Source: Cyanidiococcus yangmingshanensis (Eukaryota; Rhodophyta; Bangiophyceae; Cyanidiales; Cyanidiaceae). From it: a DNA stretch of 64,000 nt. This document shows, piece by piece, positions 50,987-60,700 of the stretch. The DNA is taken from NCBI GenBank assembly GCA_013995675.1, contig VWRR01000004.1, forward strand, positions 186,001 to 250,000, written 5' to 3'. The notes under the pieces are model-generated. The model worked only from the letters and a program-made list of their open reading frames with translations. It ran no database searches and was not told the origin of the DNA. The translations under genes and the position numbers were made by a program. Positions within the stretch are counted from its first letter, which is position 1, and the number at the start of each line of letters is the position of its first letter.

Positions 50987-51725
50987 TCAAAATCTCTTTT
51001 GGAGGAGGTATCTGTCGGATTTTGGGGATTTCGATAAGTTCCTTTCGAGGAACACAGTGCTGCATCTCTTCATGAATTCGACTGTGCTGGCACACGGGTA
51101 AACGTTTCGTGAAAGGAGCATCAGTTGACAAGAATCCGCGTGCTCGATGGCGTCCTCGTAAGCGGTGTTGTACAAAGAGTGCACGGTTGGGGCATTCGTC
51201 GTTATCCTTTTTTTGGTGTTGTCACTGTATGAGATGTTGTCTGGCATCCTGACCGAGGTCTCACATCCCTGGCCCAGAGTCATTCAGTCTCGCTTCCTTT
51301 TGATAGGCATCAAATGCGCACTCGGAATACCAGCGATCATGATATGCGTCCATCATGAAAAATAACCCCAGAACAATCACCTGCGTCTCTATAGACTCGT
51401 CTCCTTTGAGTGGCTCGGTCCTGACTCGCCACCAGGATACCCGCCTCGTCCATTCACCGTGCTTCGTGCTGTGCTTCATACGAATCAAGCGATATCCGCA
51501 GCATGATATCGCATCATCATGCTCCGCTGCAGTCACCATACCACTGAGGCACTGGTGAGAAAAGAAACGATGCATCGTCTCAAAGAAACGGACCAAGGGA
51601 CGGTTCACTAGTTGGCGACAAGAAGATGCATCCGCGACAAGCAGGTCGCCGTGTACCATCGCGATATCATTTTCTGGTGAACGGAAACGGTAGAGACGGT
51701 TGTTCACCAGAACTGCTACTACCAT
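50987..51725 (-). CDS. Unknown protein (~245 aa), one +1 shift
   Basis: The first frame runs from an ATG at 51725 (MVVAVLVNNRLYRFRSPEND) through LVADASSCRQLVNRPLVRFF, ETMHRFFSHQCLSGMVTAAE and DESIETQVIVLGLFFMMDAY to AFDAYQKEARLNDSG. Removing one G from GGG near 51257 continues it as QGCETSVRMPDNISYSDNTK, VHSLYNTAYEDAIEHADSCQ and a basic C-terminus. Sequence quality is high throughout, so a real gene is likely, but no family is recognised. The ATG overlaps the ATG of the RING-LON gene on the other strand within one CATG. The next Met is about 22 residues in and may be the true start. Confidence 0.5.
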
Positions 51726-52992
51726 GCAGCCGGTCGTTGAAGCTAGTGTGGAAAGTTATGGTCTCGACTGTCCACTCTGTCTTCGTCTGCTGTACGAACC
51801 ACTGACAACGCCGTGCGGGCATACGTTCTGTCGCGACTGTCTCGCTCGCTCTATGGATCACGCCTCGTACTGCCCGTTGTGTCGAACTGTGCTACACATG
51901 GACCCGGAAAAGCATCCCACGACCGTTGCGGTGGAAAAAGTCTGTGAACAGCTTTTTCCTGACTCGTATAGGCAACGTGCCTGCGAGGAGGAGCGCGAGC
52001 GAGCTCATGATCTGGACAGTCTCGAGGTTGTTGGTCAACAGTCGACGCTTCCCGCTGACCAGTCGAGTTCCCGGGACGCTGGGACGATCTCTGAAACGCC
52101 TCCAAACATTTATAATGGAGTTTTGCGGACTCCTGGGGCACGTTGGATGCCTCTATTTCTGATGGATGAGGCCCTCTTCCCTGGACAACAGATACAGATG
52201 CATATCTTCGAGCCGCGATATCGCCTCATGCTTCGCAGAGCGATGGCAGGTTCACGTCAGTTTGGATTCGTGGCAGTATTCAGACAGGCGCCATCAGGAC
52301 TCGACTCTATACGAGTGGAGGGTGGCCACCGCTTCATGGCGACCGCCGGAACCGTGTTAGAGGTCACAGACTGCGAACGACTCGGCGATGGTCGCAGCCT
52401 GATCGATACGGTCGGGAGATCCCGTTTTCAGATTATTCCCGACACCCTGCATACCATGGATGGATATTTGGTGGCTCGGGTCGATCTCTGGGACACTGAG
52501 ACGGAACCTGAATCGGCGGACCCCGATGCCATATACATTCAGGGCACGGGACCGGATGCTCAACGACAGGCGAATATCACCTCGCTGCTGCAGGAGGCGT
52601 GGTCGTTTGCGGAGAATGCCAAACGAGCAGGGCTGTTCTCGCATCCGATGTACGCTGGCGGAATTTTTGGTTCTCATGGCGTCAGTCCAGTGCTTGGCTC
52701 CATGGAAGCCCCCCGTATGGAGCAACAGGTACGAGAAACGTTTCCATCGCGTCGTCGGCGACGTTCGACACCAACTCGCCACGAGACCGATCGTGGTTAT
52801 TCGGTGACGTCGGTCGTGAAGCTGAGTTTCTGGCTTGCACATTACACAACTACAGAGACTGCTGAGCGTCAGCGCCTATTGGAAATGCGTCGTGCCATTC
52901 AACGTATTGAGACGGTCATGGAGCGAATCCAGGCCCGTGGACTGGATACCCTGCTTCAACGACTCATTTCAGCGGAGCGTCTACCAAGCTAA
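51724..52992 (+). CDS. RING finger plus LON-substrate-binding domain protein (LONRF-like)
   Basis: ATG at 51724 gives 422 residues. A C3HC4 RING lies at 16-54 (CPLCLRLLYEPLTTPCGHTF with ligands C16, C19, C31, H33, C36, C39, then C50 and C53 in YCPLCRTVL), as expected for a ubiquitin ligase. After a polar linker the Lon N-terminal (PUA-like) domain begins at RWMPLFLMDEALFPGQQIQM and IFEPRYRLMLRRAM, continues FGFVAVFRQ, GTVLEVTDCERLGDGRSLID and DGYLVARVDLWD, and ends with a helical part (SVVKLSFWLAHYTTTETAER, RRAIQRIETVMERIQ). This is the LONRF arrangement found in plants and animals. No Lon ATPase or protease part is present. Substrates are unknown. Confidence 0.9.
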   Translation: MQPVVEASVESYGLDCPLCLRLLYEPLTTPCGHTFCRDCLARSMDHASYCPLCRTVLHMDPEKHPTTVAVEKVCEQLFPDSYRQRACEEERERAHDLDSLEVVGQQSTLPADQSSSRDAGTISETPPNIYNGVLRTPGARWMPLFLMDEALFPGQQIQMHIFEPRYRLMLRRAMAGSRQFGFVAVFRQAPSGLDSIRVEGGHRFMATAGTVLEVTDCERLGDGRSLIDTVGRSRFQIIPDTLHTMDGYLVARVDLWDTETEPESADPDAIYIQGTGPDAQRQANITSLLQEAWSFAENAKRAGLFSHPMYAGGIFGSHGVSPVLGSMEAPRMEQQVRETFPSRRRRRSTPTRHETDRGYSVTSVVKLSFWLAHYTTTETAERQRLLEMRRAIQRIETVMERIQARGLDTLLQRLISAERLPS

Positions 52993-53640
52993 GTGCCGGC
53001 GAGCTGGCGGCTGCCCCGGAGCAGATCACTTTCCGTTCAACTGCTCGAAACGAAAGCACGCGGATTCAATCAACCTATCGGACCGTTTAGGTAACGAGCA
53101 ACGCAAGGCCATAGCATTTGTAAGGAGTCGAAATACCAGTCCGCGTTTTCCCAAGTTCGTGTCGCCTGGACGCATGGATGATAGCATTGTGTGCGGCAGG
53201 CACCTCCGCGGCATGAGAGCAGTCATCTCTCCGGACGCTGCCTATGAACAGGATCTTTTCCCATATCCTTCATTCATGATGTAAATACAGGTCCATTGAG
53301 CGCGCGGAACGTGGGACGCAAACCCACAGACTTGACAGCGCAAGGTAGGGCACACGGAAGCGTCGCAGCTTCTCCGGTAGCGGCACCCTGACCGGGCAAG
53401 TGCTCGCGATAGCGCCTCTCCTTTGCGTTGCAAGCGCAACTTCAACTCCTATTTTCGGTCTCAGCATAGTTGCGGGCAGTAGAGAGACCTGGCGGCGTTT
53501 GCACCCAGCGTCACTGTACGAAAACGAACAGTGCTCTCGGTGACGATATGCGAAGCGCCTTCAACCGGAAGGCCAGGTGAGTCTGATGCAGTGCTCAGCG
53601 CACCAGCTCCTTCTCGACATCGCTTAAACAACCGAAGAAC
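52993..53640. other. Intergenic, nothing recognised
   Basis: Both strands lack convincing coding content. The start of the following plus-strand gene may lie at the right end. Confidence 0.45.
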
Positions 53641-54226
53641 ACAAAACTAGCCAAAAATCGAACTGGTGCTGAAAGAAAAACGACAAGTGCAAACCTCCGC
53701 AGCGACCACAAGAGTTGGAGACGCACTCGCAACGACCAGGTACCCGAGCCAAGCGAACGAAGTTTCGGAAGAGGCAACCAACCAGAAACCCACCAGACCA
53801 ACCTCTTGACGTGCACGAACCCTCTATAGAATCAAGAATCCTTCATCGCTATCAGCGTCTTCATAGAGGGTGCCGTCCAACTATACTGCACCCTCACAGC
53901 AACGTCGGTGTTCAAAGAGAAACCTGTAGAGACGTTTCGCCCAAAACAGCTCGACCAAGCGCGACGCTGTCTCCGAGGCCTATGCTGTTGGTTTCGAAGA
54001 ACACCCATCAGCGTATCCTGCAATCAGAGAATTATTCATACTCTCTGGTTTTTACGGTATCATCGACCGGCTTACAAGCTCGTACAACGTAGCGTGGATA
54101 GTGTTAGGGACTAGCTCGTTCATATCGCTACTGCTTCGCTGTCTGCGGTTTCCTCTCCCCGGAGACGTGGCTGCAGTTGGGTCTCGCTCCCTCTCTACGA
54201 ACACGAGTTGTCTCTCGTTTGACTGA
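53641..54226 (+). CDS. Unknown membrane protein, several +1 shifts, start unresolved
   Basis: No single frame shows this gene. Joining at a CC (near 53841) and a GG (near 53977) gives EPSIESRIFIAISVFIEGAV, then QLYCTLTATSVFKEKPVETF, PKQLDQARRCLRAYAVGFEE, HPSAYPAIRELFILSGFYGI, IDRLTSSYNVAWIVLGTSSF and ISLLLRCLRF before a short Ser/Thr-rich tail ending at a TGA at 54224. Two to three hydrophobic segments suggest a small integral membrane protein. The N-terminal basic region (RAKRTKFRKRQPTRNPPDQP) has no ATG, and a further shift upstream is likely, so the left end is approximate. Family not recognised. Confidence 0.5.
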
Positions 54227-54366
54227 GCTCGATATTTTTACGAGGTTTCTGGGCTGGCCTCGAAGTTGGGGTTGCGGAACGTTCGGGTCGACTGACCCTG
54301 GCTCGGTGAACTTGTTTGGGTGCACGAGCCCGAACAAGGGCCCAGCGTTCCCACACGACCAACTGA

Positions 54367-55068
54367 ATGTCCAGCGAGCTCACCTATGCAAGGGTAGTGG
54401 GTGCTGGGTCATCAAGGCAAGTGGGCACCGCGGCGAGGAGTGTCGAGAATGACCTCCATGTCTCCGTAATCGACGGAGAACACTCTCTAACGGCTCCCGA
54501 GACTGAGGCTCCTGGCCCTGCCGATGAAGTGCAAGGGACGCCTGCAGACAACGATCGACCTGGCACTGAACAAGTGACCACTGTACTAGAGCGTGTGCGT
54601 TTGAAAGTTGACAAGAATGGAGAGCAAGTGTTCACGACGCGTGAACAGGGAGCTGAAGACTCAGAATCCGGAGCGTTCACCTCGACGAGATCCGTAGAGG
54701 ACTGGAATACGGAAGAGATCGAGCGTCTTTCGATCACAGAGCTCTTACGAGTGGAGCCGTCCTCTCTGGAGGACTATGAGCGCCTTCTCGTCGAGACGAA
54801 AGTCGCAGCCGCGTATGCCGAATCCGAGCGGGAGCGTCTCGAGCATGAGGTGCAGTCGCTTCGCAAGCGACTGAATGACCTTGAGCGTGTCCTGAACGCA
54901 ACCCAAGAGGCTTACGAAGCGCTGAAACAGAAATCAATTCGCTTGTCGGACGAGCTTGAAAGTATGCAGCGACGGAACCGTGTCCTTGGAGCTGCGTCTA
55001 CGGGATCTCGATGGGGAATGGAATCGAGGACAAGCAGTCCATCGGAGGGCGTCTCCGAAAGAGACTGA
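54367..55068 (+). CDS. Unknown coiled-coil protein
   Basis: An intact 233-residue protein (MSSELTYARVVGAGSSRQVG). The first half is acidic and disordered (Glu/Asp/Pro/Thr-rich). The second half is a long helix with heptads: LLVETKVAAAYAESERERLE, HEVQSLRKRLNDLERVLNAT and EAYEALKQKSIRLSDELESM, a coiled coil of about 75 residues. The end is Ser/Gly-rich. Such proteins may act as tethers or cytoskeletal adaptors, but nothing specific is shown. Composition and the regular heptads make a chance frame improbable. Confidence 0.72.
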   Translation: MSSELTYARVVGAGSSRQVGTAARSVENDLHVSVIDGEHSLTAPETEAPGPADEVQGTPADNDRPGTEQVTTVLERVRLKVDKNGEQVFTTREQGAEDSESGAFTSTRSVEDWNTEEIERLSITELLRVEPSSLEDYERLLVETKVAAAYAESERERLEHEVQSLRKRLNDLERVLNATQEAYEALKQKSIRLSDELESMQRRNRVLGAASTGSRWGMESRTSSPSEGVSERD

Positions 55069-55261
55069 TTTATAGCGCTGCAACCGAGGTATGCAATCGA
55101 TATCGACCGGGCGGGTGCTGTGCTGCGGATATCGCTCTGGTACATCTTGCATCCGAATCAACTCAATGATCACGAAGCGATTGTCTTTAAAAATTAGGAA
55201 AAGAGCACGCGAATCAGCCCACGGTAGCCGAACTGGCGACGAGCTTTGCGTTTGAACCTGC

Positions 55262-55574
55262 ATGGATCACAGTTCGATCGAAACCATGTACTTCGCATGG
55301 CTTGAACCTGCCTCTATCCTTGGTGGATTCCTCCTTATGGTCTTTGTGGTGCTGGTCACTGGAAAGCTTCCGGCAGCATCCTCCCTAGTGAGCTCGGTAT
55401 CGACTGACTGGGAACGCACCGAATGCCTGGTGCACCGGCAGCGACCAGCAAGTACATCGCAAGTCTCTTTACGGCTCGCTGATCGGTGCATCCGAATGCG
55501 ACAGCGCTGAAGATTTCCTACTGCTTGACTGCTGGCAGCGGACCGGTTGGCTTGTTTTCATGTCACGTGTATGA
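55262..55574 (+). CDS. Possible small single-span membrane protein (~103 aa), one +1 shift
   Basis: ATG at 55262 gives MDHSSIETMYFAWLEPASIL followed by a membrane helix GGFLLMVFVVLVTG and TDWERTECLVHR. Removing one G near 55436 leads into SDQQVHRKSLYGSLIGASEC, DSAEDFLLLDCWQRTGWLVF and stop. Both halves read as plausible protein. A short exposed N-terminus, one helix and an acidic C-terminal part are the visible layout. Family unknown. Confidence 0.42.
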
Positions 55575-56529
55575 ACGTGGCGTTCGACAAAGTAGCCGCG
55601 CCTGTCTTTTCGTGAGCATTCGCGTATTGATGACATGGAGCGCTGCGGCTCTCGAACCAACTCGAATTCCTTATCTGATGCGTCCGTAAAGTCATGCCTA
55701 TCTTTGCAGACCGCAAAAAACTCTTCAAGCATCTATTCTTTTCGGTCGTAAGTAGATTCATACAACTCTACGAGTACGCGTTCATATTTTTGAAACATAC
55801 GACAGATTGGGCCAGATTTCATCCATACCTTGGCAACGGATCGCAACACCATAGAGACAACAAAGGAAGACATGGTTTCCTTTTAGCAGCATTTCGTTCA
55901 GGTGTCCCGTGCTGTACCAAGGTCCAGTGTGTTTCTTTCACTGCAGCTGACTTGTTATTGAACCGTCCTCGGCAAACGGCGGAGAATGGAGCCGATCAAC
56001 GTCCCCAAGCGCGAATATTGCTCAATTGTAACCTTCCGAAACGATCATGTGTATGATAAGGAGCGCAGCACCAATACACGGACCAAGGATTGCGTCCGAT
56101 GACGTTGGCGTGTCTCGGAACGCATGCTACTTCCACTCGACTCGTTTTTCTGGATCGTACCTGAGGCTGTAAACTGCAGCGTTACCGTTACCTAGAGCGA
56201 CCTGCCTCGACCATTTCTCTCGAATATTCTGACTCGATCTACAGCTTGGCTTCAGCGCTGCTCTGTCACAACAAACTTTACCGATGAGTGCAGGCTCTGT
56301 CAACGTTCTCGTAAGCGCCTGAAACTGCGACGCTCCGCTCGTGACGATATCGCGCCGCTGCGCTGATACCTTTGCTAGTCGCCACAGCCTGCAGGTAGAC
56401 TGCCTCGACAAGCTACTCCGTAGATACTGTTTTTGCGTTCCTTGAAAGACTTTCGAGCTGTAGCGGTTCCATCCAAGCCATATTCGAACAGACTATTTTG
56501 TGACTGTGATCGTTGTAGGGTCGTTGCGG
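55575..56529. other. ~0.95 kb with weak open frames only
   Basis: A plus-strand frame at 55694-56056 (MPIFADRKKLFKHLFFSVVS, then IQLYEYAFIFLKHTTDWARF) and a minus-strand frame at 56127-56411 (ending SLRYDPEKRVEWK) are the best candidates. Neither has a recognisable family, and they were not promoted to genes. Confidence 0.35.
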
Positions 56530-57246
56530 ATGCCAGACGAACGTCCGGTCGCTATCGTAGCACCGTCGCTACTCTCGTGCGACTTTGGCAACCTGGGTGC
56601 TGAAGCGAAGCGAATGCTCGCTGCCGGGGCCGACTGGCTTCACGTCGACGTCATGGACGGTCACTTTGTAGATAATCTGACGCTTGGTCCGGTCGTTTAC
56701 CAAGGTCTTCGTCGAGCTGTCGGCGACGCTGTCTTTCTCGACTGCCACTTTATGACCACTGCACCATCCTTCTGGGTTGAGGCTTTTGCTCGAGTCAACG
56801 GCCACAGTGATCAAGCCAACATGGGCTGTACCTTCCACTATGAAGTCTTCGGGGAGGATGGCCTTCCCCTGGCCTTGGAACTATGTCGTCGAATCCGAGC
56901 GTTGTCTGCTCGTCCTGCGGTTGCCATTCGGCCCAGCACGCCAGCACAAGCTGTCCTCCCACTTTTAGAGGAGGCAGCTGTAGACATGGTTCTTGTCATG
57001 ACTGTAGAGCCAGGGCATGGAGGCCAGCGATTTATGCCCGAATGCTTATCAAAGGCGGTATTTCTCCGAGAGCGCTACCCAAACCTGGATATCCAAGTCG
57101 ACGGGGGGATTACACCCGAGACTGCAAAGTCAGCAGCTCAAGCTGGCTGCAATGTACTTGTATCGGGATCGGCTATTTTCGGAGCAGGCCCCAATGCCTC
57201 TCAAGTCATTGCTGCATTGCGAGAGGCAGTGGAACGAGTTCATTAA
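56530..57246 (+). CDS. RPE: Ribulose-phosphate 3-epimerase, likely cytosolic
   Basis: ATG at 56530 gives 238 residues (MPDERPVAIVAPSLLSCDFG). The TIM-barrel marks are complete: LHVDVMDGHFVDNLTLGP (metal ligands His38 and Asp40, catalytic Asp43), FLDCHFMTTAPSFW (His73), MTVEPGHGGQRFMPECLSK (phosphate/active loop), IQVDGGITPETAKSAAQAG (second catalytic Asp) and NVLVSGSAIFGA. It interconverts ribulose-5-phosphate and xylulose-5-phosphate in the pentose phosphate pathway. No transit peptide is present, so a cytosolic form is inferred; the Calvin-cycle isoform would be another gene. The position usually GMxIxPxT reads VAIRPSTPAQAV. Confidence 0.94.
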   Translation: MPDERPVAIVAPSLLSCDFGNLGAEAKRMLAAGADWLHVDVMDGHFVDNLTLGPVVYQGLRRAVGDAVFLDCHFMTTAPSFWVEAFARVNGHSDQANMGCTFHYEVFGEDGLPLALELCRRIRALSARPAVAIRPSTPAQAVLPLLEEAAVDMVLVMTVEPGHGGQRFMPECLSKAVFLRERYPNLDIQVDGGITPETAKSAAQAGCNVLVSGSAIFGAGPNASQVIAALREAVERVH

Positions 57247-57771
57247 GAGATACAGATCGGACGATTTCGTTCATGGACCAAGAGTCGTCAGGTAGAGTGA
57301 TTCCCGCTCGGGGTGCTCGACCGCATCCGCCACTCGTTGGGACGAAATTCCTCTCAACAATAACACAACTCATGTTGAATGGGTCATGTTCAAGACCGCC
57401 ACAAGGTAAGCTTTTGGTCGCGACCGTTGCTGCTGCTGCTGCTGCTGCTGCCAGCTGGGCTTCAGAGGACCAGAGCATCATGCCCGAGGGCAATGCATCC
57501 CTGGGCGGAGTATCTCAAGGCCCTGGTTCGTGAGCCAACACCCAAGAGCGCATGGGTCCATTCTAGCCTTCACGAAACAGCAAAACACACACTGTGAAAT
57601 AATCCAAGCGATTTCATAACCATCCACCAATACGAATAAACGGCATGCAGCTGCACGTGACGATGCATCCAGCGCGTGGTCGACACTATCGAGACGTTCA
57701 AGTCCATCTCAACATCGATTCACACCCGCTACACTGAGATGCGAGGAGCAAACCCTTGCCTCAGGCGGCAC
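57247..57771. other. Convergent intergenic region with a (TGC)n microsatellite
   Basis: A TGC/GCT tract of about eight units lies at 57429-57453, outside any recognised gene. Nothing else is seen. Confidence 0.55.
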
Positions 57772-60700
57772 TCAATCGTCGCTGGCACCTCGAAAGTAGA
57801 TCTTGGCCTCGAGGTGTTGCTCGCCTGTCTCTCGCTTCTCATACTCCATTTTGATTCGTTCCCATGGACGGTACGAAATTGACGTGATTCCCAGACCCTG
57901 CATATCACGCGAGAACGAAAGCACGAATCGTCCGCTCTCCAATTCACCATAAACACCGAGCTGCTCCGAGAAGAGGCCTGCATCCACTAGTGATGATCCA
58001 TCTCCAGCTGCGGTCAGGTTTGGACTCAGACGCCACAGCGTTCCACCGCGACCGAGTGAGCCACCCACGCTGTATGCATTGAGGAAGGAACGTAGCGCCA
58101 GTGATCCGCCACGACGTAACTGTAGGTTCGCAGAGACGTTCCCAAGACGTTCATTCAACATCGCTACCAGCTGACTGCGCTCAAGTGGTGTCCCTTGTGC
58201 ATCCAGTACCTCGAGTCCGTTCTCCCATTTGCTAGCACGAAGATTCCGTAGCCGGACGGTGTACTTGCGTCGATCTGATAACGATACATGGAGGATGGGA
58301 TCCAAGGGAGCGCCAAGCTCGGCATCGGGACTAAAACTGACCGTGTTCGTGACAGAACGATTCAAATAGAAACGGGTAGTCAAGAGGTTCAAAGAGCCGT
58401 CGTGAATTCGGAACGAGCCGTTTGGTCGTAGATCGCTCAACGGACCGTTGAGTTCAACGTCTCCCTGCAGATGCAGACTCAGCACCAATGGAAACACGAC
58501 TCTGGTGCGCGATCCCAAACGTAACTGGAACTGTTCAAAGGTCACATCGGGGAAACCTTGCTCGACAAGCTCCAAAAACGGATTCACAAACTGCTCATCG
58601 GACTCGTAGGTCCGCATGTCGAGTTCATTCTCAGGACGAAGCGTCGATGCAGCCGGACGTTGGTCGCTCCGGTTCGATGGCCCAGGCAGGAGCATCATCG
58701 AGCCATCGTGAAGGGTCAGGGAGCCACGAACAACCGGTTGAACTGCACTGCCATGGACGAGCACCTGTCCCGTTGCAAAACCATGATAGCGGTCGCGTAG
58801 ATGGATAGGAAGACTCTCGAAATGCAACGTCAAGGGTTCGTGTTCTCGAGCGCTCTCCACATCGCTCTGATCTGCATACCATGTTGACGATGAGCTCGAC
58901 CAGACCGGCAGCATACCTTTCAGGGACCAGACTCGACCTTGAATCAGCCCGGTCATCGAGTGCACGTGAAGCGCCCAGTCACGCAACTCCGCTTCACCGT
59001 AGACGCTCTCAATAGGGTGTCTCCAGGTCGGGAGGCGAGATGCGCACGTCAGAGAGACTACAACGAGCAGTGACCTGCGGATGCAGCGGAGTCCCTCTGA
59101 GACGAATCCGCAAATCAGCACTACCACCAGAAACAGGCAACTGAGGGAAAAAGGCGGTGGCGAGAGCGACACCGCTTCGTTTCACTTGCACATCCAGATG
59201 CATCGAGTCCGAGGGGTGCCCACCACGAAAGACTTGTGCAAAGGACCAGCCCTCGAGACGTTCATTCCATGGCCGATTCATGTCCATAAATCGTTCCAGT
59301 ATACTAGATAGTCGAAACGGAACCGATCCATTCAGTCGAATACCACTCAGTGGCATGCTGGAGCCGAGTGCAGTCGATGCGCTCGCCCTGGTGCCAGATG
59401 TACCGGACCGCGCTTGTTTTGCAGTCTCCGGGTCCTCCTCGTGATCAAGCCATCGTTGCTGAGCAGTGTTCGCTGTCGATCGTTTCCAAAAGCGCCAACG
59501 AGGGCGCACTGGTCCCCAGTTACGTTGCTGCACTGGCACGGCTGCAGTTGCAGAAACTCGACAGCGTCCAGCCTCACAGACTAGCTCCGCCAGTGTATCG
59601 CGCATTCGTAGACCGTTCACAGATGCATCTTGCCAGAGAGCCTTCAGGCGAAGCATTGGCTCTTGCACGGTGCCTGCGAGCTCAACCGAGGCGTTCAATG
59701 CACCAGCAATCCGAAAAGGAGTCCATCCGTATTCGCTCATGAGATGAAGCGGAATTTTCGCGACCTGGACGGATGCCTTCACTGAACCAGCTGGCTCTGC
59801 TGTGCCATTCAGATGCACCATGGTACCCGTGGTCGGTGCTTGGAAGGATAACTGTTCCAGGTTGATGATCCCTTGACGCATGCCACCACGAGCGCGCATT
59901 GTACCGAGTTCATGCGGTCCGAGTGCCCATTTTTCACCCGAAAGGTCGAAGCTTAGACGCTCCACGCCGCTGCTGAGGGTGATGGTGCCACGGTAGGTAC
60001 CGCGTAGGTCGGCAAGGCTTGGCGGCTGTTCGGTGTTTTTCGACCCCATCCGAGCATTCCTTGTTGGTACTGATACAGCCCGCGACGTTGATGAGGAAGC
60101 GCTGGTATCACGCTCTCCAGCTGCACTCGACGCGGAATGACGCTGATGAGCACGACCGATAGCCATTTGAGGGTCCTCGTCCGCACTCGCGGACCAGTAT
60201 TCAGCGAACCATAGGATTTGATCCTCCAACGACAGGTGTGGAGGAATCTCCCAAAAGGACAGAATCGTCGGATCAAGTTGACCATCGAAAGCCTGCGTCA
60301 AGCACGCGAGTTCAGCAATGTCACCTCGGGGGATGACAATCTTGGTCTGCCAGTTCGGCAGCGTCTGCGGAGAATCATCAAGACGCGGTTTGTTGTCGGA
60401 GTAGACGCCTTCGATATGGTACTCAGAGCGCTCCTGCTGGAGCACGCTGTTCTGCAGAAAGACAGTCTTGTCGAGCCAGTACATCTCGCCGGTAAATTCC
60501 CGACATCGAAAATGACGAAAATAGGCATCGCGAAGGGCAAACGAACTCGTTCCTCGTTCCTGTTCAAGGTCGATCGAAGCTCTCGCCTGAACAATGCCAC
60601 CAGCTCCATAGTCATGTCCGAGTAGTCGCTCAATCGGCATGTTTTCCATATGGGCTTCGAAACGGGTTCCCTGATGCAGCGACGCTTCCAGTCGAAACGG

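Noticed and set aside
57429-57453. (TGC)n tract as part of a poly-Leu or poly-Ala protein
   Set aside because: The frames through it are short and lie between the convergent RPE and TIC236 genes; treated as a non-coding microsatellite.
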